64,000 nucleotides of DNA from CALMEC01 sp964434425 (GCA_964434425.1 CAYSVH010000008.1:1-64000), one strand, 5' to 3'; positions 31,050 through 42,395 are shown, numbered from the stretch's first letter. The notes: generated by a model not told the origin, from the letters alone. Translations and numbers: made by a program.

Positions 31050-33182
31050 GTGCAGAGGACATGGACAGGTCGCATCGCCGTCGCGATCGCACTGATCGCG
31101 GCGCTGGTCGTCATCGCACCCGCGAATGCACAGAACGCGGATCCATCGACCGTCATGGCGCAGGGCGCCCTGGCCGGCGGGGAACCACGACCCACGCCTG
31201 AGATCCCCCTCACGGCGGCCCTCCGGGCGCTCGAGTCCGGAACCGCGCAGGACGCGCGCATCCAGCCGCAGTCCGCCGGCACGTCGCGGCTGACCATCAC
31301 CCTGGGCGACGGTCAGGAGAGGGCGGCCACCGTGGTCAGCGCCAAGGCGCACGACGAGGTCCTGTCCGCGGCCCGTGCCGGCAACGTGGACCTGACGGAG
31401 ATCCAGCCCGCCCAGCGCGCTCCGGTGGCCGTCGACGGACCGAGCTTCAGCCTGACCGAGTGGGTGCAGGCATGGGGACCGCTGCTCCTCGCGCTCGCCC
31501 TGGTCATCATCTTCATCATCATGCTCCGCTACATGGGCGGGGCACGCTTCACAAGCAAGATCAAGCCCGCCGAATCCACCACCAAGTTCGCCGACGTCGC
31601 CGGAATCGACGAGATCCGCGACGAGGTCCTCGAGATCGCGGACTACCTGAAGAATCCCGAGCGCTACCGGGCGATCGGCGCCACCCTCCCCAAGGGCATC
31701 GTGCTCTACGGCGCGCCCGGAACCGGAAAGACCCTTCTCGCGAAGGCCGTGGCGGGTGAGGCGGGGGTGCCGTTCTTCAGCGCCTCCGGCGCGGAGTTCA
31801 TCGAGGTGTACGTGGGTGTGGGCGCCAAGCGCATCCGCCATCTGTTCGAGGCCGCCCGCAAGGCGGCGCCCGCGCTGCTCTACATCGACGAGATCGACGC
31901 CATCGGCGAGCGCCGCAGCGGTGGTCCCGGTGAGCGCGAGCACACCGGCACGCTGGACCAGCTCCTCACCGAGATGGACGGTTTCGACGTCGATCCCTCG
32001 AAGCCGGTCGTCGTGCTGGCGTCCACCAACCGTCTGGAACATCTGGACCCGGCGCTCCTTCGTTCCGGTCGCTTCGACAGGAAGATCGCCGTCGGCCTGC
32101 CGGACCGCGTGGCCCGTGAGCGGATCCTCGGCGTGCACATGCGCAAGCGTCCGCTGGCCCCCGGCGTCGAGCTGGGACAGATCGCCGCGTTCACGGCGGG
32201 CATGGCCGGTGCCGATCTGGCGTCACTGTGCAACGAGGCGTCGTTCGAGGCCACCCGCGCGGACCGCACGGGCATCGAGATCGAGGACTTCCGGCGCGCC
32301 CTCATGCGTCTTGCCGCCGGACCGGAGAAGCGTACGCAGGTGCTGACCGAGGCCGAGCGGACCCTGGTGGCCTACCACGAGATGGGACACGCCATCGTGG
32401 GGCACCTCCTGCCGAACTGCGAGCCGGTCGAACGCGTCACCGTCATCCCGCAGGGGCAGGCCCTCGGCGTCACCTTCTCGCTTCCCGACGAGGATCGCTT
32501 TCTGGCCACCCGTGGGGAGCACCTCGACCGCCTGGCCCGGATCATGGGCGGGCGTGCCGCGGAGGAGCTCGTCTTCGGTGAGATGACGTCCGGAGCCGCC
32601 GACGACCTGAAGAAGGCCACGTCGCTGGCCCACATGATGGTGGTCGACCTCGGCATGGCCCGGCCCACGACCGAGGAGAGCCTCGCGGTCGGTCTCGCCG
32701 GCGGGCAGTCGGCTCCGGCGGGCGCCGAGCGCGTGGAGACCGAGATCCAGGCGATTCTGGCGTCGGCCTATCGGTCGGCGTACGAGCTGCTCGAGGCGAA
32801 CATCGTTCTGCTGCACCGCGCCGCGGCCGCGCTGCTCGAGGCCGAGGCACTCGACCGTGACGAGATCGAAGGACTCCTCGGACCGCGCCCGGTCCACGAG
32901 AGGCTCACGCCGCGCGGTCCCGAGTCGGAGGACCCGGTCGAGGTGACGGATGGCGAGAGGCCGGTGTTCCGTCCGTTCCGTCGCTTCGAGGATGCTCAGC
33001 GGCGCGCCCGGGATGCCGCGTTCTCGGGGTACGAGGGGCCGCTAGATATCCAGCATCTAGATCTCCCAGCCCAACCGGTCGAGGGTGACGGCGGCACCGT
33101 GGCGCCGGACACGGATGCCCACGGGTCCATCAGTCACTTCTCCGACGACCGTCAGGGAGGCGGGCCCTCGGCCGAGTCGTGA
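31050..33182 (+). CDS. ftsH: FtsH-type membrane AAA+ metalloprotease
   Basis: Membrane-anchored ATP-dependent protease. The 710 residues start with a signal-anchor (RIAVAIALIAALVVIAP), a 90-residue exported segment and a second membrane helix (LLLALALVIIFIIML). The AAA module has GAPGTGKT near residue 225, LLYIDEIDAIG near 282 and the SRH arginines in LLRSGRFDRK. The peptidase site is YHEMGHAIVGH near 445, with the third ligand in SGAADDLKKAT. The C-terminal tail after about residue 665 is unusual: it is encoded antisense to the end of thiL. GTG 31050 follows GGAGG at short spacing. Confidence 0.93.
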   Translation: MQRTWTGRIAVAIALIAALVVIAPANAQNADPSTVMAQGALAGGEPRPTPEIPLTAALRALESGTAQDARIQPQSAGTSRLTITLGDGQERAATVVSAKAHDEVLSAARAGNVDLTEIQPAQRAPVAVDGPSFSLTEWVQAWGPLLLALALVIIFIIMLRYMGGARFTSKIKPAESTTKFADVAGIDEIRDEVLEIADYLKNPERYRAIGATLPKGIVLYGAPGTGKTLLAKAVAGEAGVPFFSASGAEFIEVYVGVGAKRIRHLFEAARKAAPALLYIDEIDAIGERRSGGPGEREHTGTLDQLLTEMDGFDVDPSKPVVVLASTNRLEHLDPALLRSGRFDRKIAVGLPDRVARERILGVHMRKRPLAPGVELGQIAAFTAGMAGADLASLCNEASFEATRADRTGIEIEDFRRALMRLAAGPEKRTQVLTEAERTLVAYHEMGHAIVGHLLPNCEPVERVTVIPQGQALGVTFSLPDEDRFLATRGEHLDRLARIMGGRAAEELVFGEMTSGAADDLKKATSLAHMMVVDLGMARPTTEESLAVGLAGGQSAPAGAERVETEIQAILASAYRSAYELLEANIVLLHRAAAALLEAEALDRDEIEGLLGPRPVHERLTPRGPESEDPVEVTDGERPVFRPFRRFEDAQRRARDAAFSGYEGPLDIQHLDLPAQPVEGDGGTVAPDTDAHGSISHFSDDRQGGGPSAES

Positions 33183-34016
33183 GACGACCTCGGCGGGGGC
33201 GGTGACGAGCAGTTCGTAGTCCTCGCCGCCCGTCGACGCGAACTCGTCGGGATGACGCACGAGCGCGGTCGCGATGCCGTCCACACCGGCCGCGCGCGGT
33301 ACACGCTCCAGGTCGATGGTCAGCGATACGCCCGACGCCTCGGCCAGGCGGGTGGCGTCCAGGGCGAGCCCGTCCGAGATGTCCATCATCGCCGTGACGC
33401 CGGCGGCCGCCAGCCTCCTGCCGGTGGTGACGCGCGGATTGGGGCGACGCTGCGCCGTCAGGAGATCGTCGCGCACCTCGCCTGCCTCCAGCCCGGGATC
33501 GCGCAGCAGCTCCAGACCGGCGGCCGCGGCCCCCAACGGTCCCGTCACCGCGACGAGATCTCCCGGGGCGGCACCGGAACGGAGAACCGGTGCGAGACCG
33601 TCGTCCATGCGCCCGATGACGGTCACTCCGACGGCGATCGCCGGCCCCCGGGTCAGGTCACCGCCCGCGATCGTCATGCCGTGGCGCGACGCGAGCGACT
33701 CCATCGACGCGTAGAACGCCGTCACGTCCGAGTCGGGCACGTCCTCCGGCAGGGCCAGACCCACCACCGCCGCGACGGGAGATCCGCCCATCGCCGCGAT
33801 GTCCGAGAGGTTGACCGCCAGGGCGCGATGACCGATGTCGCCGGCGCTCGACGTGCGGCGGGTGAAGTGGGTTCCCTCCACCTGCATGTCGTGCACGACG
33901 AGGAGGGGAGGGGTGCCCGACAGCACGGCGGCGTCGTCTCCGATGCCGACATCGACGCCGGGTCTGATGGAGACGAGGCGGGCGATGGTCTCGATGGTTG
34001 CGCGTTCGGTGGGCAT
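33057..34016 (-). CDS. thiL: Thiamine-monophosphate kinase
   Basis: ATP-dependent phosphorylation of thiamine monophosphate to the pyrophosphate coenzyme. The 319 residues have VGIGDDAAVL near residue 22, HDMQVEGTHF near 42, the Mg-binding NLSDIAAMGG near 66, GGDLTRG near 118 and MMDISDGLALD near 208, with GGEDYELLV near 265. ATG 34016 is the likely start; ATG 34043 is possible. Neither has a clear ribosome-binding site. The gene ends 126 bp inside the convergent ftsH, with the overlap covering conserved C-terminal thiL sequence. Confidence 0.93.
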   Translation of the reverse strand: MPTERATIETIARLVSIRPGVDVGIGDDAAVLSGTPPLLVVHDMQVEGTHFTRRTSSAGDIGHRALAVNLSDIAAMGGSPVAAVVGLALPEDVPDSDVTAFYASMESLASRHGMTIAGGDLTRGPAIAVGVTVIGRMDDGLAPVLRSGAAPGDLVAVTGPLGAAAAGLELLRDPGLEAGEVRDDLLTAQRRPNPRVTTGRRLAAAGVTAMMDISDGLALDATRLAEASGVSLTIDLERVPRAAGVDGIATALVRHPDEFASTGGEDYELLVTAPAEVVSRLGRGPASLTVVGEVTDGPVGIRVRRHGAAVTLDRLGWEI

Positions 34017-34198
34017 TTCGGCCGGACGGTACCAGGACGTCATGTGCGGACACGCCAGGTCGAGTGCCTCCCCGGCTGCGCCGGAGCGGCACCACCGCGC
34101 GATCGATCGGGACCGGGTCTCGGCGCCGGCACCCCCATACCCCCATGGTCGACGGCGGGTGAACACGGCAGACCGTCGGCACTGGAGCGCTACGCTAG

Positions 34199-34419
34199 AT
34201 GACCGATTCGACGATCTCGCGGCGTGGTGCACGCCCCCGGCGGCGCCGATGCGCAACCGGATGACTCAGAAAGGACACCACCCTGTCTCTCGGCACCCGG
34301 CGACGCCCCGCATCCACCGGGCGGCTCGAACAGGCGACCAGCATGCCCTTCGGCGCCCGGCGACGCCCCGCATCCACCGGTGACGCACCCCACATCCACG
34401 ACCCCGTGGAATCGACCAT
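34199..34419. repeat. Dispersed CTAG-flanked repeat, copy A
   Basis: A 221-bp element flanked by CTAG on both sides (34195-34198, 34420-34423). Its ends are imperfect inverted repeats: ATGACCGATTCGACG and, read inward from the right, ATGGTCGATTCCACG. Inside, a 60-bp unit is present twice; its last 30 bp (34291-34320 and 34351-34380) differ by one base. The stretch GACGCCCCGCATCCACCGGT and its surroundings recur at 42.6 kb (same strand) and 59.2 kb (opposite strand). Copy A separates thiL from the 34430 gene, whose GTG lies only 7 bp after the right CTAG. No coding role is supportable. Confidence 0.75.
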
Positions 34420-34429
34420 CTAGGCCCTC

Positions 34430-35470
34430 GTGGATTCACTTCGAGGCTTCTGGGACGCATCCGAGGCGTTCCTCGAATCGTTGGCGTCGGTCAACGTCGG
34501 GGCGCTCGTCCTTGCCCTCGGTTTCCACTTCTGCAACCTGCTTCTCCGCACCCGGGCATGGACGAACATCCTGCGCGCGGCCTACCCCGGGGAGAGGGTC
34601 CGATGGTTCGACATCTTCGGCTCGTACGCCGTGGGCGTCGGTCTCAACGGGTTCGTCCCCGCCCGCGGCGGCGACGTCCTCAAGGTCTTCCTGGCCCACT
34701 CCCGGATCCGCGGGTCGACGTACCCCACGATCGGTTCCTCCCTCGTCGCCGAGACGGTGTTCGACTCGGTCATGGCCGCGCTCCTCATCACGTGGGCCTG
34801 GCAGATCGGCGTCGCCGACGGCCTCCCGGGATCGGGTCTCTTCGAGTTCAGCTGGTTGACGAACCACCCTCAGCTGGTGCTCACGACGATGATCATCGTC
34901 GCCGGCATCGCGGCCGCGGCCCTGATCATCTACGGCCATCGGGTACGGGCGTTCTGGGACCGCGTCTCGCAGGGGCTCACGATCCTCAGGGACCGGCGAC
35001 GGTACTTCCGCACCGTCGCCTCACTGCAGGCCACCGGCTGGGTCTGCCGCGTCCTCACCGCCGTCTACTTCCTCAGGGCGTTCCACGTCGAGGCGACGCT
35101 CAAGAACGCGCTCCTCGTCATCGTGATCGGGTCTCTCGCGACCGGAATGCCGCTCACCCCCGGAGGACTCGGTCCGAAACAGGCCCTTACGGTGGCCGTA
35201 CTGGGGACCGAGGGGACCCGCTCCACCGTCCTCGCCTTCAGCATCGGGATGGAGGCCACCATCCTCGCCTTCAACCTGCTCCTGTCGGTCCTGTGCCTGA
35301 GCGTGATGATGAGGGGGGTGCGTCTCCGTGACGCCCTGAAACACGCGCGCGCCGAACGCGCAGCGGCGGACGGCAAGGTCCTGGACGAGGACGATCCCCG
35401 GCACACCGTGCCCACGGCCAGGATGGGCCGCCGCCGACGCGAGGAGCCTCCGGACGACGAGTGGAGCTAG
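34430..35470 (+). CDS. Lysylphosphatidylglycerol-synthase-like membrane protein (UPF0104)
   Basis: A 346-residue integral membrane protein with about eight helices, of the AglD/MprF-flippase-like family. Family blocks include ARGGDVLKVFLAH near residue 80, GSSLVAETVFDS near 103, and TPGGLGPKQALTVAVLG near 243. There is no cytosolic aminoacyl-transferase domain, so it is not a full MprF; relatives are thought to flip lipids or glycolipids. A charged 50-residue tail (RRRREEPPDDEWS end) faces the cytosol. It starts with GTG immediately after repeat copy A, so its promoter may lie in or before the repeat. Confidence 0.8.
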   Translation: MDSLRGFWDASEAFLESLASVNVGALVLALGFHFCNLLLRTRAWTNILRAAYPGERVRWFDIFGSYAVGVGLNGFVPARGGDVLKVFLAHSRIRGSTYPTIGSSLVAETVFDSVMAALLITWAWQIGVADGLPGSGLFEFSWLTNHPQLVLTTMIIVAGIAAAALIIYGHRVRAFWDRVSQGLTILRDRRRYFRTVASLQATGWVCRVLTAVYFLRAFHVEATLKNALLVIVIGSLATGMPLTPGGLGPKQALTVAVLGTEGTRSTVLAFSIGMEATILAFNLLLSVLCLSVMMRGVRLRDALKHARAERAAADGKVLDEDDPRHTVPTARMGRRRREEPPDDEWS

Positions 35471-35472
35471 AT

Positions 35473-35502
35473 GGCCGGTTTCACGGAACCACGAAACCGG
35501 CC
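35473..35502 (+). terminator. Hairpin after the UPF0104 gene
   Basis: GGCCGGTTTC (35473-35482) pairs with GAAACCGGCC (35493-35502), a perfect 10-bp stem with a 10-nt loop directly after the stop codon. No T-run follows. Confidence 0.55.
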
Positions 35503-35513
35503 GTCTGGCGCGA

Positions 35514-35567
35514 ATAGGCCGCTCGGAGGCCCCCATCGGGGCGACGGGACCGTTCCGAGGGGCCTAT
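35514..35567. repeat. Long composite inverted repeat upstream of gatC
   Basis: ATAGGCCGCTCGGA (35514-35527) and TCCGAGGGGCCTAT (35554-35567) form a 14-bp inverted repeat with one mismatch. The 26-bp interior holds a smaller hairpin, GCCCC-CATC-GGGGC. It ends 3 bp before the gatC -10 (TAGCAT, 35571-35576), so it could be an operator or a second terminator of the upstream gene. Confidence 0.55.
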
Positions 35568-35583
35568 CGGTAGCATCACCCGC

Positions 35584-35861
35584 GTGATTGACCTCGACAC
35601 CGTAAAGCACGTGGCCCGCCTCTCACGTCTGCGTCTCACCGCGGACGAGGAGGCCACCATGCAGGATGAACTCAACGCCATCCTGACCCACGTGGATGAA
35701 ATCCAGTCCCTCGACACCGACGGCGTGGAGCCCACCTCCCACGTCATCCGGCTCGAGAACGTCCTCAGGCCGGACGAGCCGCGCGAGAGCCTGCCGCAGG
35801 ACGTGGCGCTCCGTGAGGGGCCCGCCACGGCCGACAGCGGCTTCGTCGTACCGCAGATCGG

Positions 35862-35865
<4 letters not shown>
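35584..35865 (+). CDS. gatC: Asp-tRNA(Asn)/Glu-tRNA(Gln) amidotransferase subunit C
   Basis: Small structural subunit that stabilises GatA-GatB in the enzyme converting Glu-tRNA(Gln) or Asp-tRNA(Asn) to the amide forms. The 93 residues show VKHVARLSRLRLT at the start and LRPDEPRESLP near residue 62, then GFVVPQI, all typical. GTG 35584 comes 7 nt after TAGCAT, giving a likely leaderless transcript. It overlaps gatA by 4 bp. Confidence 0.95.
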
Positions 35866-38755
<2,890 letters not shown>

Positions 38756-38868
38756 GCCAGAGGCGACTTACTCGATGGTCCGTGCGGGGTCGCATCGGCC
38801 GTCCGACGTTCCGCGCCCGTGCCCTCCGGGGCCGGGCGGTCACTCCGGTTGGTTAGACTGACGCCCAC

Positions 38869-39354
38869 ATGAAACACACGCTCTCCGCGCTGGTCGAAAA
38901 CAAGCCCGGCGTCCTCTCACGAATCTCCGGACTGTTCACCCGCCGCGGATTCAACATCGATTCACTCGCCGTCAGTCCGTCCGAACGGCCGGAATACTCC
39001 CGTGTCACGATCACCGTCGACGCGACCGGAACGCCGATCGAGCAGATCACCAAGCAACTCGACAAGCTGATCAACGTGATCAAGGTACGCGACCTCGACC
39101 CGAAGAACGCGGTCTCGCGCGAACTCGGGCTCTTCAAACTGAGCGTCCCCTCGGGGCGTCGCAGCGAGATCATCGAGCTGGTCGAGATCTTCCAGGCCCG
39201 GATCGTGGATGTCACGTCCGAGTCGCTCATCGTCGAGCTGACCGGTGACAGCGACACGCTCCACCAGATGGAGGATCTGCTCACACCGCTGGGCCTGACC
39301 GAACTGGTCAAGACCGGCGTGGTGTCGCTCGCTCGCGGGAACAAGCCCACATAA
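38869..39354 (+). CDS. ilvN: Acetolactate synthase regulatory subunit
   Basis: Small subunit that activates acetohydroxyacid synthase and confers valine feedback. The 161 residues contain an N-terminal ACT domain (HTLSALVENKPGVLSRISGLFTRRG split over residues 2-26, then FNIDSLAV) and a C-terminal half with TGDSDTLHQMEDLLTPLG. The large subunit ilvB is not adjacent, unlike the usual ilvBNC order. TAGACT (38854-38859) lies 9 nt before the ATG, so ilvN has its own promoter with a very short leader. ilvC follows at 23 bp. Confidence 0.93.
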   Translation: MKHTLSALVENKPGVLSRISGLFTRRGFNIDSLAVSPSERPEYSRVTITVDATGTPIEQITKQLDKLINVIKVRDLDPKNAVSRELGLFKLSVPSGRRSEIIELVEIFQARIVDVTSESLIVELTGDSDTLHQMEDLLTPLGLTELVKTGVVSLARGNKPT

Positions 39355-39377
39355 CCCACCTCTCAGGAGTCGCCTGA

Positions 39378-40379
39378 ATGCTGTACGACGACGACGCCGA
39401 CCTCGGTCGGCTGGACGGTAAGACCGTCGCCATCATCGGCTACGGAAGCCAGGGGCACGCCCATGCCCTCAACCTGAAGGACTCCGGCGTCGACGTCGTC
39501 GTCGGCCTTCGTCCCGACTCGGGCTCCGTGGCCAAGGCGAAGGAGGCGGGCCTCGAGGTACTCGACCCCGCCGCCGCGGCGGCCAAGGGCGACCTCGTGA
39601 TGATCCTCGTCCCGGACGAGCTCCAGGGTGACCTGTTCCGTGAGGAGCTCGCCGCCGGCATCACGCCCGGAAACGCGCTCGTCTTCGCCCACGGCTTCTC
39701 GGTCCACTTCGGCCAGATCGTCCCCCCGGAGGGCGTCGACTGCTTCCTGGTGGCCCCCAAGGGCCCCGGTCACCTCGTGCGTCGTCAGTACGTCGAGGGC
39801 ATGGGCGTCCCGGGCCTCATCGCGATCGCCCAGGACGCGACGGGCTCGGCCCGTGATCTCGCCCTGGCCTACGCCAAGGGCATCGGCTGCACCCGCGCGG
39901 GCGTCATCGAGACCTCGTTCGCCGAGGAGACCGAGACGGACCTGTTCGGTGAGCAGGTCGTGCTCTGCGGCGGGCTCTCCGAACTCGTGCGTGCCGGCTT
40001 CGAGACCCTCGTGGACGCCGGCTACCAGCCCGAGATGGCCTACTTCGAGTGTCTCCACGAGCTCAAGCTCATCGTGGACCTCATCTACGAGAAGGGCATC
40101 AGCGGTATGCGCTACTCCATCTCCAACACGGCGGAGTACGGCGACATCTCCCGCGGTCCCCGCATCGTGACCGAGGAGACCCGCGCCGAGATGCGGAAGA
40201 TCCTCGGCGAGATCCAGACCGGTCAGTTCGCGAAGGAATGGCTCCTCGAGAACAAGGTCGGACGCCCCGCGTTCCGGGCCGTCGGCCGCCGCCAGTCGGA
40301 GCACCAGATCGAAGAGGTCGGAAAGCGCCTCCGCGGGATGATGAGCTGGATCGACCAGGACTTCGCCGACACCAAGTAG
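39378..40379 (+). CDS. ilvC: Ketol-acid reductoisomerase (class I)
   Basis: Isomerises and reduces acetolactate/acetohydroxybutyrate in valine and isoleucine synthesis. The 333 residues are class I length. The Rossmann motif GYGSQGHAHALNLKDSG is near residue 22; GLRPDSGS near 48 is the cofactor-selecting loop. FAHGF is near 98 and VAPKGPGHLVR near 124; metal ligands lie in FAEETETDLFGEQ near 188 and LYFECLHELK-like AYFECLHELK near 219. AGGAG precedes the ATG. It lies between ilvN and serA. Confidence 0.95.
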   Translation: MLYDDDADLGRLDGKTVAIIGYGSQGHAHALNLKDSGVDVVVGLRPDSGSVAKAKEAGLEVLDPAAAAAKGDLVMILVPDELQGDLFREELAAGITPGNALVFAHGFSVHFGQIVPPEGVDCFLVAPKGPGHLVRRQYVEGMGVPGLIAIAQDATGSARDLALAYAKGIGCTRAGVIETSFAEETETDLFGEQVVLCGGLSELVRAGFETLVDAGYQPEMAYFECLHELKLIVDLIYEKGISGMRYSISNTAEYGDISRGPRIVTEETRAEMRKILGEIQTGQFAKEWLLENKVGRPAFRAVGRRQSEHQIEEVGKRLRGMMSWIDQDFADTK

Positions 40380-40419
40380 TCGGCGCGATCACGGCAACGG
40401 GCGAGGACGAAAGAAGGCG

Positions 40420-42012
40420 ATGACAGACACCACGGCACGCGTTCTCATCTGCGAGAAGATCGCGGATGCGGGGATCGAGGCACTTCGACAGGCGGTCGAC
40501 GTCGTCGACGGCATCGGCTGGTCGAAGGAGGACATCCTCGAGAAGCTCGGTGACTTCGACGGCATGGTCGTCCGGAGCGCCACCAAGGTGACGGCCGAGA
40601 TGATCGACGCGGGCACGAGGCTCAAGGTCATCGGGCGCGCCGGCACCGGCGTCGACAACGTCGACCTCGACGCCGCCACCCGGCGGGGTATCGTCGTGGT
40701 GAACGCCCCCGAGTCGAACTCGCTGTCGGCCGCCGAACACACGGTGGCCCTCATCCTCGCGCAGGCCAGGAACGTCGCTCCGGCCCACGCCCGTCTCGTC
40801 GACGGTGCGTGGGAGCGGTCCAAGTTCGGCGGTATCGAGGTCACCGGCAAGACCCTGGGCGTCGTCGGCCTCGGCCGCATCGGGCGCCTGGTGGCCGAGC
40901 GGGCCGTCGGCCTCCGGATGCACGTGGTCGCCTACGACCCGTTCATCGGCGAAGCGCGATTCCGTGAGATGGGCCTCGAGCGGGCCGAGTCGCTGGACGA
41001 TCTCTACGCCGTCAGCGACTTCGTCACGCTGCACATGCCCTCGACCCCGGAGACCCGGGGCATGATCAACGCCGAGTCACTCGCCAAGATGAAGAAGGGC
41101 GCCCGGCTCATCAACGTCGCCCGGGGCGACCTCGTCGATGCCGACGCCCTCGCGGACGCCGTGAAGAGCGGTCACCTGGCCGGTGCCGCCGTCGACGTGT
41201 TCATCGGGGAGCCGGTCACCGAGAGCCCGCTCTTCGGCCTGCCCGGCATCACGGTGACCCCCCACCTCGGTGCGTCCACCGTGGAGGCCCAGGACCGCGC
41301 CGGCACGGATGTCGCGGAGCAGGTCGTCGCCGCACTCACCGGCGGCGTCGTGACCACCGCCGTCAACATCCCGGCCGTCTCGCCGGAGGGGATGGAGGCC
41401 ATGCGGCCGTACATCCCGCTCGCCCGCAAGCTGGGCCAGATCCTCCAGGCGCTGTCCGGTGGTCAGATCGAGAATCTCGAGGTCGTCTGCGAGGGGCCGC
41501 TCGCCGGTCACCCGACGCGACTCATCACGTCGTCGGCGCTCGCCGGCATCATCAGCGGCACCACCGAGACCGAGCCCAACCTCGTCAATGCGACGCATCT
41601 CGCCGTCGAGCGCGGCATCAGCTTCAGTGAGAACAGCACGCCGACCAGCGGTGACTACACCAACCGCATCACGCTCCGCACCGGCGGCGTCGAGGTGTCA
41701 GGCACCACGGTCGGCCGCACCGATCGCGCGCGTCTCGTGTCGGCCTTCGATCAGGAGGTCGAGATCGAGCTCGCACCGCACATCGGGATCTTCCGTTACC
41801 GGGACGTCCCCGGCATGATCGGGCGGGTCGGCACGGCGCTCGGGCAGGCGGACGTCAACATCGCGTCCATGGCCGTGTCGCGCAGCCGCAGCGAGGGGCT
41901 CGCCGTGATGGCGATCACGGTCGACCAGCCGGTCCCGGACGCGGTCGCCACCCAGATCGAGCAGCTCGAGGACTTCGACCGCGTGTGGTTCATCGAGGTC
42001 GACGAGGGGTAA
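40420..42012 (+). CDS. serA: D-3-phosphoglycerate dehydrogenase, long (ACT-containing) form
   Basis: First step of phosphoserine-pathway serine synthesis. The 530 residues follow the actinobacterial type: substrate domain (VVRSATKVTAEMI), nucleotide-binding GLGRIGRLVA near residue 147, catalytic Arg in INVARGDLVDADAL near 235, catalytic His in TPHLGAST near 284, an allosteric intervening domain (about 320-450) and a C-terminal ACT domain with DVPGMIGRVGTALGQADVNIASM. Serine feedback is therefore likely. GAAGG precedes the ATG; it is probably cotranscribed with ilvC, 40 bp upstream. Confidence 0.95.
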   Translation: MTDTTARVLICEKIADAGIEALRQAVDVVDGIGWSKEDILEKLGDFDGMVVRSATKVTAEMIDAGTRLKVIGRAGTGVDNVDLDAATRRGIVVVNAPESNSLSAAEHTVALILAQARNVAPAHARLVDGAWERSKFGGIEVTGKTLGVVGLGRIGRLVAERAVGLRMHVVAYDPFIGEARFREMGLERAESLDDLYAVSDFVTLHMPSTPETRGMINAESLAKMKKGARLINVARGDLVDADALADAVKSGHLAGAAVDVFIGEPVTESPLFGLPGITVTPHLGASTVEAQDRAGTDVAEQVVAALTGGVVTTAVNIPAVSPEGMEAMRPYIPLARKLGQILQALSGGQIENLEVVCEGPLAGHPTRLITSSALAGIISGTTETEPNLVNATHLAVERGISFSENSTPTSGDYTNRITLRTGGVEVSGTTVGRTDRARLVSAFDQEVEIELAPHIGIFRYRDVPGMIGRVGTALGQADVNIASMAVSRSRSEGLAVMAITVDQPVPDAVATQIEQLEDFDRVWFIEVDEG

Positions 42013-42048
42013 CACCACGCCCCGCTCCCAGGGGGCGGAACAGAGAGT

Positions 42049-42219
42049 TCATCGCGATGCGGTCATCGAGCAACAGGATGCGTCCCCCCGCTCGTCGGAG
42101 ATGAGCTGTGCCAGTGTCGTCTTCCCGCTTTGGCGGGCACCCCGGATCTCGACGATCCGGAATGCATCAATGGACTCGCGGACGATGGGCGCGAGATTCC
42201 TGGCGACCGCGGACATCAT
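42049..42219 (-). pseudogene. Decayed 5' fragment of an AAA_14/DUF4143-type ATPase gene
   Basis: The minus-strand frame from ATG 42219 reads RNLAPIVRESIDAFRIVEIRGARQSGKTTLAQLI (split: RNLAPIVRES and FRIVEIRGARQSGKTTLAQ), the typical N-terminus and Walker A of ATP-binding proteins with an AAA_14 domain. The frame stops at 42049 after SCCSMTASR. A +1 shift just before that would restore LLLDDRIAMNSL, the expected next strand. The rest of the gene (several hundred codons) is absent, since serA follows on the other strand. It is therefore a truncated, frameshifted remnant. Confidence 0.65.
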
Positions 42220-42241
42220 GGGTGAAACGTCGCACCCATCT

Positions 42242-42329
42242 GGTGGATGCGCGGGCATCCGATGGTGGATTCGCGATGCTTTGGTGGTGGATGAGCGGCT
42301 ACCCGGTGGCGGATTTGCGGTATCGCAAT
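42242..42329. repeat. Four tandem 22-bp repeats
   Basis: Units begin at 42242, 42264, 42286 and 42308 with exact 22-bp spacing. Each starts GGTGGAT or GGCGGAT and has GCG at positions 10-12; the second half varies. The GGTGGATGCG start also occurs in the dispersed repeats at 34.3, 42.6 and 59.2 kb (as the complement of CGCATCCACC), so the two may be related. It lies between the ATPase remnant and the leuA promoter. Confidence 0.6.
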
Positions 42330-42395
42330 CGATCGTTGGCGCTGACGCGTAGTGACTGCTGCTTTGATGTCCACGGTGGACCTCTTCCTCGTATC

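Noticed and set aside
34224..34859. Plus-strand frame through repeat copy A into the membrane-protein gene, sharing a short peptide with a frame through copy B
   Set aside because: The shared peptide follows from the nucleotide repeat; in copy A the frame then runs out of phase through a real gene.
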